Of a stretch of DNA of 64,000 bases, positions 51,743 through 59,161 are shown in pieces (the stretch's first letter is position 1; each line of letters starts with the position of its first letter). Made by a program: the position numbers and the translations under genes. The DNA comes from Halostella salina (GTDB lineage: Archaea > Halobacteriota > Halobacteria > Halobacteriales > Natronoarchaeaceae), in contig NZ_RCIH01000002.1 in assembly GCF_003675855.1 (NCBI RefSeq), positions 495,261 to 559,260 of the forward strand, in the 5' to 3' direction. The notes under the pieces were generated by a model, which worked only from the letters and a program-made list of their open reading frames with translations, was not told the origin of the DNA and made no database searches.

Positions 51743-52483
51743 ATGTCCGCGACGGATGCCCCCGACGCCCCGATCCGCGTGCTGGCCGGCGACTGCACCG
51801 TGGTTTACGACGGCGACGGCCGCGAGGAGCACCGCGGCCGCGTCACCGTGGTCGTCAAACCCGACAACACCGTGCTCGTCCACGACGCCGACGGCTACCA
51901 GCCGGTCGCGTGGCTCACCCGGGCCGACGCCGTCGCCTGCTCGCGGGACGGCGACTTCGCAGTCGACGCCCGCGCCGGCGACCAGCGCCTCCGCGTCGTC
52001 GCCCACGCCGAGGACGGGTTCGCCCGCTACCCGGCCAGCGAAGCCGGAACCCCCGTCGGCGACTGCCCGGACTGCGGCGAACGCCTCGTCCGGACGGGCG
52101 GCGCGGTGACCTGTCTCGGCTGTGGCGACCGCCACGGCCTGCCGTCGGGTGCGACCGTCACCGACGAGCGCTGTGACTGCGGCCTCCCCCGGCTTCGGGT
52201 CGAGCGCGGTCAGCCCTTCGACGTGTGTCTGGACCGCGACTGCGACCCACTGGACGACGCCGTCACGGCGGCGTTCGACCGCGCGTGGAACTGCCCGGAC
52301 TGCGGCGACGACCTGCGGATCCTCCGGCGCGGCGGGCTGCTGGCCGGCTGTGACGCCTACCCCGACTGCGACGCCAGTTTCTCCCTCCCGGCGGGCACCG
52401 TCGTCGGCGACTGCGACTGCGGGCTGCCGCTGTTCGAGACCGGCGGCGGCCGGCGCTGTCTCGACGGGACCTGCGAGGCGTGA
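51743..52483 (+). CDS. NucS-N-like domain with multiple C4 zinc fingers
   Basis: A 246-residue protein. The first 100 residues (VLAGDCTVVYDGDGREEHRG, then VVVKPDNTVLVHDADGYQPVAW) resemble the N-terminal DNA-binding/dimerisation domain of endonuclease NucS (DUF91 type); the NucS C-terminal nuclease domain is absent. Instead four Cys-rich modules follow (about 105-246: CPDC...CLGC, CDC...C...C, CPDC...CDAYPDC, CDC...C...C), the last two like topoisomerase-I C4 zinc fingers. It is likely a DNA-binding or repair accessory factor; the combination looks unusual. Confidence 0.75.
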   Translation: MSATDAPDAPIRVLAGDCTVVYDGDGREEHRGRVTVVVKPDNTVLVHDADGYQPVAWLTRADAVACSRDGDFAVDARAGDQRLRVVAHAEDGFARYPASEAGTPVGDCPDCGERLVRTGGAVTCLGCGDRHGLPSGATVTDERCDCGLPRLRVERGQPFDVCLDRDCDPLDDAVTAAFDRAWNCPDCGDDLRILRRGGLLAGCDAYPDCDASFSLPAGTVVGDCDCGLPLFETGGGRRCLDGTCEA

Positions 52484-52562
52484 CGGGCACGATACAGCGA
52501 CCCGCCCGCACCTCCGGTCGGCGACCGCAGTCCATTTCCCCCCGGGTGGCGGATCCACCCGC

Positions 52563-53594
52563 ATGGACGGACAGATGCGGGACGGCGTCGTCCACGTCGG
52601 CGGCGACGCCCGCCAGCGGTTCTACGACTCGCGGGGGTACGGCCGACCCCTCGGCGGCAACGAGATCGCGCTCGCCCCCGTGGAAGCGGCGCATCTCCTC
52701 TTTCGCGGCGACCTCGACGCCGTGGACGGCGCGACGTTCCGCGAGTTCCTCGCCGCGGCGGACGACCCCGGCTTTGCCGTGCGGTTTCTCGTGTACGCCG
52801 ACCTCCGGGAACGGGGGTTCTACCTCTCGCCCGCCCGCGAGGACTGGGTGCCGGACCCCGGCGACGCCGACTTCCACGTCTACGCCCGCGGGTCGGGACC
52901 GGGCGACGGCGACGTCGCCTACCGCGTCCGGGCGGTCGGGGAGCGCGACCCCGTCGCCGCGGCCGCCCTGGGCGACTGCGTGCTGGCTGTCGTCGACGAG
53001 GAGAGCGAGGTGTCGTACTTCGACACCGGCCGCCCCGACGTGGACGGGACGAGCGGCGTCGACCTGCCCGACGGCGTGCCGGCCGCCCTGCTCTCGGACC
53101 GGGTCGTCTGCTGGACGCCGCCCGCCGCACTCCACGAACGCGGCTTCTACGGCCAGCCGCTCACCGGGCGCGAGGACGACCGCGACGCCGTCCAGCTGTC
53201 GCTCGTCGAGGCGGCGTATCTCGCCGACTGCGGGGCGCTCGCCGTCGACCGGGATGCCCTCGTCGACAGGGGCCGGTCCGTCGAGGGCGACCGCTTCGAC
53301 CGCCGCCTGCGGGCGTACGCCGACCTGCGCGAGCGCGGCGTCGTCCCCAAGACGGGCTTCAAGTTCGGTGCGGACTTCCGGACGTACGCCGACGTCGAGT
53401 CCGTCGACGACCTGGGCCACTCCGAGCGCCTGGTGCGGGTGCTGCCCCCGGCCCACGAGTTCGCGCCGCGGGACCTCGCGCTGGACGTGCGGCTGGCCGG
53501 CGGCGTCCGGAAGACGATGACGTTCGCGCTGGTCGGCGACGAGTCGGCCGGCGACGCGGTGCGGTGGCTCTCGGTCGAGCGGCTGACGCCGTGA
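52563..53594 (+). CDS. endA: tRNA-splicing endonuclease
   Basis: A 343-residue enzyme that cuts the bulge-helix-bulge at intron borders in tRNA and rRNA precursors. It is a tandem of two related units (about 1-155 and 175-343), the form that works as a homodimer. Only the C-terminal unit keeps the catalytic triad: Tyr275 (FRTY), His286 (GHSERL) and Lys317 (GGVRKT). The N-terminal unit lacks it and plays a structural role. Start at ATG 52563 (MDGQMRDG). Confidence 0.92.
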   Translation: MDGQMRDGVVHVGGDARQRFYDSRGYGRPLGGNEIALAPVEAAHLLFRGDLDAVDGATFREFLAAADDPGFAVRFLVYADLRERGFYLSPAREDWVPDPGDADFHVYARGSGPGDGDVAYRVRAVGERDPVAAAALGDCVLAVVDEESEVSYFDTGRPDVDGTSGVDLPDGVPAALLSDRVVCWTPPAALHERGFYGQPLTGREDDRDAVQLSLVEAAYLADCGALAVDRDALVDRGRSVEGDRFDRRLRAYADLRERGVVPKTGFKFGADFRTYADVESVDDLGHSERLVRVLPPAHEFAPRDLALDVRLAGGVRKTMTFALVGDESAGDAVRWLSVERLTP

Positions 53595-53618
53595 CGCCGC
53601 GCGCTTCCCCCTGCGGGT

Positions 53619-54317
53619 TCAGTCGCCGCCGTTCGTCTCCTCGGCCCTGGTCGCCACCGCCGTGTACGCCGTCCCCGCGCCGTAGGTTCGGACCGCCTCG
53701 ACCCCGTCGAACGTCGCGCGGAGCGCGCCGGGCACGTCGTTCTCGGGGTTCCAGTTCGCGACCAGCCGCAGGCACAGCGAGAGCAGGGGGTTGACGACCC
53801 GGAGCGGCCCCGACGGGATGAGCCGAAGGTCGAAGACGACGAACCGGCCGCCCGGCCGGAGCAGCGAGGCGACGTTCCGGGCGGTCGCTCGCGCGTCGGG
53901 CATCACGCTCATCGACAGCGACGCTATCGCGCTGTCGAACGGCCCGCCGGACGGCTCTACGGTCGTCGCGTCCGCGCGGACCACCGCGACGTTCCCCCAG
54001 CCCCGGTCGTCGACCCGCGCGCGTGCCCTCTCGACCATGCCGGGGCTGTAGTCGACGCCGACGACGCGCCCCTCGGACCCCACCAGTTCGCGCAGTCGGT
54101 CGAAGTTCACGCCCGGACCGCACCCGATGTCGAGGACGGCGTCGCCACGGCCGACGCCGAGCCGGGCCATCGCGTCCTCGCGCATCGGCTCGAAGTCGCG
54201 TTCGCTCAGTCCGTAGTGGTCGCTCCAGCGGTCCCACACCCGTCGGTTCCGCTCGAGGTGTCGGCGGTCGGCGTCGTTTTCCGGCCCCCCGTCCGACCGG
54301 GGCATCGGCTCGCTCAT
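53619..54317 (-). CDS. Class I SAM-dependent methyltransferase
   Basis: A 232-residue protein of the UbiE/Methyltransf_11 type. SAM motif I is VLDIGCGPGVNFDRL (about 61-75), the acidic end of strand 2 is VVGVDYSPGMVERA, and LRPGGRFVVFD is motif III. N-terminal residues (RNRRVWDRWSDHYGLSERDFEP) form the usual cap. Substrate unknown. Confidence 0.87.
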   Translation of the reverse strand: MSEPMPRSDGGPENDADRRHLERNRRVWDRWSDHYGLSERDFEPMREDAMARLGVGRGDAVLDIGCGPGVNFDRLRELVGSEGRVVGVDYSPGMVERARARVDDRGWGNVAVVRADATTVEPSGGPFDSAIASLSMSVMPDARATARNVASLLRPGGRFVVFDLRLIPSGPLRVVNPLLSLCLRLVANWNPENDVPGALRATFDGVEAVRTYGAGTAYTAVATRAEETNGGD

Positions 54318-54371
54318 GGGTGAACGTCGTGCGTCGCGGGCGACGGTTCCACTCCCGATAGGCTTCGGGGA

Positions 54372-54377
54372 TTTAAG
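54372..54377 (+). promoter_or_regulatory. TATA box of the Bat-type regulator
   Basis: TTTAAG is centred 26 bases before the GTG start at 54401, predicting a leaderless mRNA and supporting that start. Confidence 0.6.
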
Positions 54378-54400
54378 TTAGCGGACCGAGACATCGACCC

Positions 54401-55051
54401 GTGAAGTCGCTGGAACTGGTCGTCGAGCACACGGTGGAGACGATCCACCCGATGCACGCGTTCGTCTGCGAGTCCCCGGCGGTCGAGCGCGAGGTGTTGC
54501 TGGAGGGCAAGACGGTCGACGGCGCGCGGACGCTGCTGTTCTACGTCGAGGGCGACCACGAGGCGTACGAGGCGACGCTCGCGGCGCAGGACGCGGTCGC
54601 CGAGTACGACGTCCGTCCGGACGGCGACGGCGGGTTCTTCGCCTACGTCCGGTCGCCGAACGCCGACCGGGAAGCGTCGCTTATCGACGCGTTCGACGGG
54701 GATACAGTCGTGGTCGTCCCGCCGGTCGAGTTCCGGGCCGACCGGACGATGCGCCTGACCGTCGTCGGCCGCGGCCCGGACCTGCGGGACCTGCTCGACT
54801 CGCTCCCCGACGCGCTCGACGTGGACGTTCGCTCGGTCGGCCCGTTCACCCGCGGGATCGGGCCGTCGCTCACCGACAGACAGCGTGAGGCGCTGGCCGC
54901 CGCGTGGGGGGTCGGCTACTACGAGGTACCGCGGGAGGGCGGCGTCGAGGCCGTCGCGGCCGAACTCGATTGTGCCGTCTCGACGGCGTCGACGCTCCTC
55001 CGGCGCGCGGAGTCGCGGCTGGTCGCCGACGCGCTCGGCGACCGCCCGTAA
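54401..55051 (+). CDS. Bat-type HTH-10 transcriptional regulator
   Basis: A 216-residue regulator of the haloarchaeal bacterio-opsin-activator family. Residues about 1-150 form a sensor-like alpha/beta domain. The C-terminal HTH-10 domain is unmistakable: LTDRQREALAAAWGVGYYEVPREGGVEAVAAEL then CAVSTASTLLRRAESRLV. Start GTG at 54401 is fixed by the TATA box. It ends 47 bases before trpS1. Confidence 0.9.
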   Translation: MKSLELVVEHTVETIHPMHAFVCESPAVEREVLLEGKTVDGARTLLFYVEGDHEAYEATLAAQDAVAEYDVRPDGDGGFFAYVRSPNADREASLIDAFDGDTVVVVPPVEFRADRTMRLTVVGRGPDLRDLLDSLPDALDVDVRSVGPFTRGIGPSLTDRQREALAAAWGVGYYEVPREGGVEAVAAELDCAVSTASTLLRRAESRLVADALGDRP

Positions 55052-55098
55052 CGTCCGAAGCGAACGGTTTTTGCGCCCGCCGCCGCCTTTCTTCGACA

Positions 55099-56667
55099 AT
55101 GACCGACGACGCTCCCGAGGACGACGTGCCCGACCCGCTCCCGGACGGCGGGACGGAGGCCGCCGGTGCTGATGACGTGGCGCTGGACCCGTGGGGGTCC
55201 TCGACGGTGGCGGACTACCGGAAGCTGTTCGAGGAGTTCGGCATCGAGGAGTTCGACGAGGTACTCCCAGAGGTGCCCGACCCCCACTACCTGATGCGCC
55301 GCGGCGTCATCTTCGGCCACCGCGACTACCGGCCCGTGGCCGACGCGATGCGAAACGACGAGCCGTTCGCTGCCCTCTCCGGGTTCATGCCGACGGGCGA
55401 CCCGCACATCGGGCACAAACTGGTGTTCGACGAGATCATCTGGCATCAGGAGCAGGGCGGCGACGCCCACGCTCTGATCGCCGATCTGGAGGCCCACAGC
55501 GCCCGCGGGCTGACGTGGGACGAGATCGACGAGCACGCGCGGGACTACATCCTCTCCCTGCTGGCGCTGGGCTTCGACCCCGAGGACGGGACGCTGTACC
55601 GCCAGTCGGACAACCGCGAGGTGCAGGACCTGGCGTTCGAACTCGGCAGCGAGGCGCGGTTCTCGGAGTTCGAGGGGATCTACGGTTTCGACGGCGAGAC
55701 CGACGTGTCCCACATGCAGAGCGTCGTCACGCAGATGGCCGACATCCTCTACCCCCAGCTCGACGAGCCGAAGCCGACCGTGATCCCCGTCGGCCCCGAC
55801 CAGGACCCCCACGTCCGGCTGGCCCGGGACCTGGCCGCGCGGATGCGCTTCTTCAAGGTGACCGAGGCGTTCGCCAGCTTCGAGGCCGACGACGCCGAGC
55901 GCGTCCTGCTCCGCCGGGCGTACGACGCCCGCGACGAGCACGCCGAGGACCCCGACCGGCCCCGTTGCGGCGAGGCCGCCGACTGGCTCCGCGCCGAGGC
56001 CGAGCCCTCGGACGCCCGCACCTCCGTCGTCGAAAAGCTCGAATCCGCGGGGAAGGAGCCGATCCGACCACGAACCCGATTCCTCGACCGGCAGGCGACC
56101 GACGAGGCGTTCGACGCGCTGGTCGAGGCGGTCGACGGCGAGAAGCGAGTGTACGACGAGCACGTCGACGCGTTCGACCTCGACCGCGGGGCGGCCGACG
56201 AACTCGCCCGCGAGGTGGAACTCGACCACGGCGGCTACGGCTTCGTGCCGCCGTCGTCGATCTACCACCGGTTCATGACGGGGCTGACCGGCGGCAAGAT
56301 GTCCTCCTCGGTGCCCGCGAGCCACATCTCGCTGCTGGACGACCCCGAGGACGGCTACGACAAGGTCAAGTCCGCGACCACCGGCGGCCGCGAGACCGCT
56401 GAGAAGCAGCGCGAACTCGGCGGGGAGGCCGACGAGTGCCCGGTGTACGAACTGTACGCCTACCTGCTCTCGGGCGACGACGACGAGTTCGCCAAGGAGG
56501 TGTACGACGAGTGCGTCGGGGGCGAGCGGCTCTGTGGCGGCTGCAAGGAGCAGGCCGCCGAACTGATGAAGGAGTTCCTCGAAGAACACCAGGAGAAGCG
56601 CGAGGAATGGGAGGCGAAACTGGACGAGGTCGACATCGACCTGGACTCCGACCGGAAGCGCACCTGA
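55099..56667 (+). CDS. trpS1: Tryptophanyl-tRNA synthetase, long paralogue
   Basis: A 522-residue class I synthetase. HIGH-type motif PTGDPHIGHK (about 98-107), KMSKS motif GGKMSSSVP (about 399-407), and the archaeal/eukaryal segment GPDQDPHVRLARDLAARM (about 233-250). The C-terminal part has a CGGCKEQ pair of cysteines typical of the long archaeal enzyme. A T-run 28-30 bases before the ATG suggests a leaderless transcript, with no room for a leader peptide, unlike trpS2. The presence of both copies implies division of labour, for instance constitutive and regulated. Confidence 0.92.
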   Translation: MTDDAPEDDVPDPLPDGGTEAAGADDVALDPWGSSTVADYRKLFEEFGIEEFDEVLPEVPDPHYLMRRGVIFGHRDYRPVADAMRNDEPFAALSGFMPTGDPHIGHKLVFDEIIWHQEQGGDAHALIADLEAHSARGLTWDEIDEHARDYILSLLALGFDPEDGTLYRQSDNREVQDLAFELGSEARFSEFEGIYGFDGETDVSHMQSVVTQMADILYPQLDEPKPTVIPVGPDQDPHVRLARDLAARMRFFKVTEAFASFEADDAERVLLRRAYDARDEHAEDPDRPRCGEAADWLRAEAEPSDARTSVVEKLESAGKEPIRPRTRFLDRQATDEAFDALVEAVDGEKRVYDEHVDAFDLDRGAADELAREVELDHGGYGFVPPSSIYHRFMTGLTGGKMSSSVPASHISLLDDPEDGYDKVKSATTGGRETAEKQRELGGEADECPVYELYAYLLSGDDDEFAKEVYDECVGGERLCGGCKEQAAELMKEFLEEHQEKREEWEAKLDEVDIDLDSDRKRT

Positions 56668-56670
56668 GGA

Positions 56671-57360
56671 TCAGCCGTCGCCGTCCGGCTTCTCGACGTA
56701 CACGACCGGCGACTCGGGAGTCTCCTCGATCACGTCGTCCGCGTCGACCGCCGCCCAGTAGTCCCGCGGCTCCGCGTCCAGCACCTCGCCGACGCGTTCG
56801 CACGTGATCAGGTTCTCGCCGTCGCGGACGAGGTGGAACGCCTCGCGTTTGCGCTCGTCGAATTCCTCGCGGACGACCTGCTGTAGCTCCGCAGTCGGGT
56901 AGTTGACGATGAGATGGCCGCCCGGGCGCACGCGGTCGTACAGCGCGCGCAGCGCCGGCTCCGGGTCGGCGACGAAGTACAGCGTGGCGACGCAGTACAC
57001 CACGTCGAACCGGCGGTCGGTCGAGAGATCGGGCAGTTCGTCGACGGCGAAGGAGAGGTTGTCGAGGCCGCGCTCGTCGGCGAGCCGTCGGTTGTCCCGG
57101 ACGACCGTCTCCGAGAGGTCGTACCCGTACACGTCGAGGTCGGGGTACCGCTCGGCCAGCGCGAACGGGACGACCGCGGGACCGCAGCCGAACGAGGCGA
57201 GGTCGGCCGGGAACTCGCCGCTCCCGCCCGTGTTCCCGCCAGCGCCTCCGCCGCCGGCGACGCGTTCGAGGAACCGCGCGAGCAGGTCGGCCATCTCCTC
57301 GCCGGCGAGGTACGCACAGCGGTCGTAGTCGGCCTCGCGGTAGAACTGCTCCCAGTCCAT
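56671..57360 (-). CDS. Class I SAM-dependent methyltransferase
   Basis: A 229-residue protein. Motif I is LASFGCGPAVVPFALAERY (about 54-72) and strand 2 ends VYGYDLSE. It lacks the usual Asp before GxG, having Ser-Phe instead. VRPGGHLIVNYP is motif III. A Gly-rich loop precedes motif I. ATG at 57360 is preferred; the upstream extension is Arg/Pro-rich. Divergent from the pheST leader region. Confidence 0.82.
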   Translation of the reverse strand: MDWEQFYREADYDRCAYLAGEEMADLLARFLERVAGGGGAGGNTGGSGEFPADLASFGCGPAVVPFALAERYPDLDVYGYDLSETVVRDNRRLADERGLDNLSFAVDELPDLSTDRRFDVVYCVATLYFVADPEPALRALYDRVRPGGHLIVNYPTAELQQVVREEFDERKREAFHLVRDGENLITCERVGEVLDAEPRDYWAAVDADDVIEETPESPVVYVEKPDGDG

Positions 57361-57429
57361 CGGCCGGCGGTTCGGGGTCGGCGGGGGTAAAGTTCGGGGT
57401 CCAACCGTCCGAGCCACGGCCTCGCAACG

Positions 57430-57436
57430 TTTTTAA
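57430..57436 (+). promoter_or_regulatory. TATA box for the pheST leader transcript
   Basis: TTTTTAA is centred 27 bases before the ATG of the Phe-rich leader ORF at 57460. No such box lies at the right distance from the pheS ATG, so the operon transcript should include the leader. Confidence 0.6.
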
Positions 57437-57459
57437 CCGGCCTGGGACGATCTACCACC

Positions 57460-57540
57460 ATGGCATCCGAACCCCACAGCCGGTGTCCCGCCCGCAAGCA
57501 GCAGGACGGTCCGGGGTTCGGCTTCTTCTTCGCGGCCTGA
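57460..57540 (+). CDS. Phe-rich leader peptide of pheST
   Basis: A 26-codon ORF ending GPGFGFFFAA and a TGA, 103 bases before pheS. Four of its last seven codons are TTC (codons 20, 22, 23, 24), far above expectation in such GC-rich DNA. Its ATG sits at the start point predicted from the TATA box, so it should be translated leaderless. Position, size and residue bias match bacterial pheST leader peptides such as PheM, which sense charged tRNA-Phe. Function here is inferred. Confidence 0.75.
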   Translation: MASEPHSRCPARKQQDGPGFGFFFAA

Positions 57541-57601
57541 CCGGGCCGCGGACTCCGCGCCGGCGGCCGGACGGCCGCGGCGGACGAAACGCCCCGTTTC
57601 G
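57531..57601 (+). promoter_or_regulatory. Attenuator-like set of alternative hairpins before pheS
   Basis: Segment 1 (CGCGGCC, 57531-57537, the last leader codons) can pair with segment 2 (GGCCGCG, 57544-57550). Segment 2 can instead pair with segment 3 (GCGGCC, 57563-57568), and segment 3 with segment 4 (GGCCGC, 57573-57578). A further hairpin (57585-57591 with 57595-57601) follows. A ribosome held at the Phe codons would cover segment 1 and shift the balance. No T-tract follows, so the output may be translational. Confidence 0.5.
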
Positions 57602-57643
57602 AACCGGAATCGGTAACTGACGACCGCGAAGTAACTCTACCAA

Positions 57644-59161
57644 ATGAAGCTCCCAGGACCACAGGCCGCGGTGTTGGACGCCGCGAGCGCGACGGAGGAA
57701 CGGACGATCGAACGAGTGGCCGACGAGGCCGGGCTGGCCCCCGAGACGGCGACAGGTGCCGTCTTCGAACTCGAATCGGCGGGGCTGGTGGCCGTCGACG
57801 AGCGCGTCGACGAGCGCGCCGTACTCACCGACGAAGCCGAGACGTACGTCGAGGAGGGGTTGCCCGAGGTCCGCCTGTACGAGGCGGCCCGCGACGCCGG
57901 TGCCGACGAGGCCCCGGTCGAGATGGGGCAGGCGATCGGCGCGTCCGGTCTGGCCGGCGGCGAAGTCGACATCGCGCTGGCCAACTACGCCCGGAAGGGG
58001 TACGGGGCCGTCGAGAGCGGCGAGATCACGGCCGACCCGGACGCCGACCCGAACGCCGACCCCGAGGCGGCGGCGCTGGCGACGCTGGCCGACGACGGCG
58101 ACGCGGACATCGACGCGGACGTGCTGGACCAGCTGGAGCGTCGGGATCTCGTCGAGCGCAGCGAGTCGACGACCCGGGCGTTGACGCTCACCGACGACGG
58201 CGTCACCGCGCTGATGGAGGGCGTCGACACCGACGACGGCGGGGCGGTCGGCCAGATCACGCCCGAACTGCTCACCAGCGGCGAGTGGAAGGAGGCCGAG
58301 TTCGCCGAGTACAACGTCGAGGCCGACGCCGCCGAGATCAACGGCGGAAAAGAGCACATCCTCCGGCAGACCGCCAACCGCGTGAAGGACACGCTCGTCG
58401 GGATGGGGTTCGAGGAGATGGAGGGGCCCCACGCGGACGCCGAGTTCTGGATCAACGACTGCCTGTTCATGCCCCAGGACCACCCGGCGCGGACCCACTG
58501 GGACCAGTTCGCGCTGGAGAACCCCTCCGAGATCGACGAGCTACCCGCCGACCTCGTCGAGCGCGTCCGTGACGCGCATCGCAACGGCGTCGGCGAGGAC
58601 GGCGAGGGGTACCACTCCCCGTGGACCGAGGAGGTGGCGAAGGGGATCGACCTGCGCGGCCACACCACGTCGCTGTCGATGCGCTACCTCTCCGGGCACG
58701 CGCAGGGCGACCTCGAACCGCCGAAGCGCTTCTTCAGCGTCGAGAAGGTGTACCGCAACGACACGCTCGACCCGACTCACCTGCTGGAGTTCTTCCAGAT
58801 CGAGGGGTGGGTGATGGCCGACGACCTCTCGGTGCGGGACCTGATGGGGACGTTCACGGAGTTCTACGAGCAGTTCGGCATCACCGACCTGGAGTTCAAG
58901 CCCCACTACAACCCCTACACGGAGCCGAGCTTCGAGCTGTTCGGCACCCACCCCACGACGGGCGAACTCGTCGAGGTGGGCAACAGCGGGATGTTCCGCG
59001 AGGAGGTGCTCCGGCCGCTCGGCGTCGACTGCGACGTGATGGCCTGGGGGCTCTCGCTGGAGCGCCTGCTCATGCTGATGTACGGCTTCGAGGACATCCG
59101 CGACGTGCACGGCACGCTCGCGGACCTTGAACTGCTGCGGGACACGGAGGTGATCCACTGA
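57644..59161 (+). CDS. pheS: Phenylalanyl-tRNA synthetase, alpha subunit
   Basis: A 505-residue catalytic subunit of the class II (alpha-beta)2 enzyme. The N-terminal 200 residues contain winged-helix repeats for tRNA binding, the archaeal/eukaryal type. The class II catalytic core starts at about 245 (HILRQTANRVKDTLVGMGFEEMEGP); motif 2 is FFSVEKVYRND (about 364) and motif 3 is AWGLSLERLLML (about 468). It overlaps pheT by one base (TGATG). Preceded by the Phe leader region. Confidence 0.94.
   Translation: MKLPGPQAAVLDAASATEERTIERVADEAGLAPETATGAVFELESAGLVAVDERVDERAVLTDEAETYVEEGLPEVRLYEAARDAGADEAPVEMGQAIGASGLAGGEVDIALANYARKGYGAVESGEITADPDADPNADPEAAALATLADDGDADIDADVLDQLERRDLVERSESTTRALTLTDDGVTALMEGVDTDDGGAVGQITPELLTSGEWKEAEFAEYNVEADAAEINGGKEHILRQTANRVKDTLVGMGFEEMEGPHADAEFWINDCLFMPQDHPARTHWDQFALENPSEIDELPADLVERVRDAHRNGVGEDGEGYHSPWTEEVAKGIDLRGHTTSLSMRYLSGHAQGDLEPPKRFFSVEKVYRNDTLDPTHLLEFFQIEGWVMADDLSVRDLMGTFTEFYEQFGITDLEFKPHYNPYTEPSFELFGTHPTTGELVEVGNSGMFREEVLRPLGVDCDVMAWGLSLERLLMLMYGFEDIRDVHGTLADLELLRDTEVIH

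Noticed and set aside
55052..55098. Search for a Trp leader before the long trpS
   Set aside because: Only 47 bases separate it from the previous gene, with no ORF and no Trp codon cluster.
57579..57643. Intrinsic terminator expected after the pheS attenuator stem
   Set aside because: No run of T residues follows the stems, so classic transcription attenuation with a T-tract is not supported.
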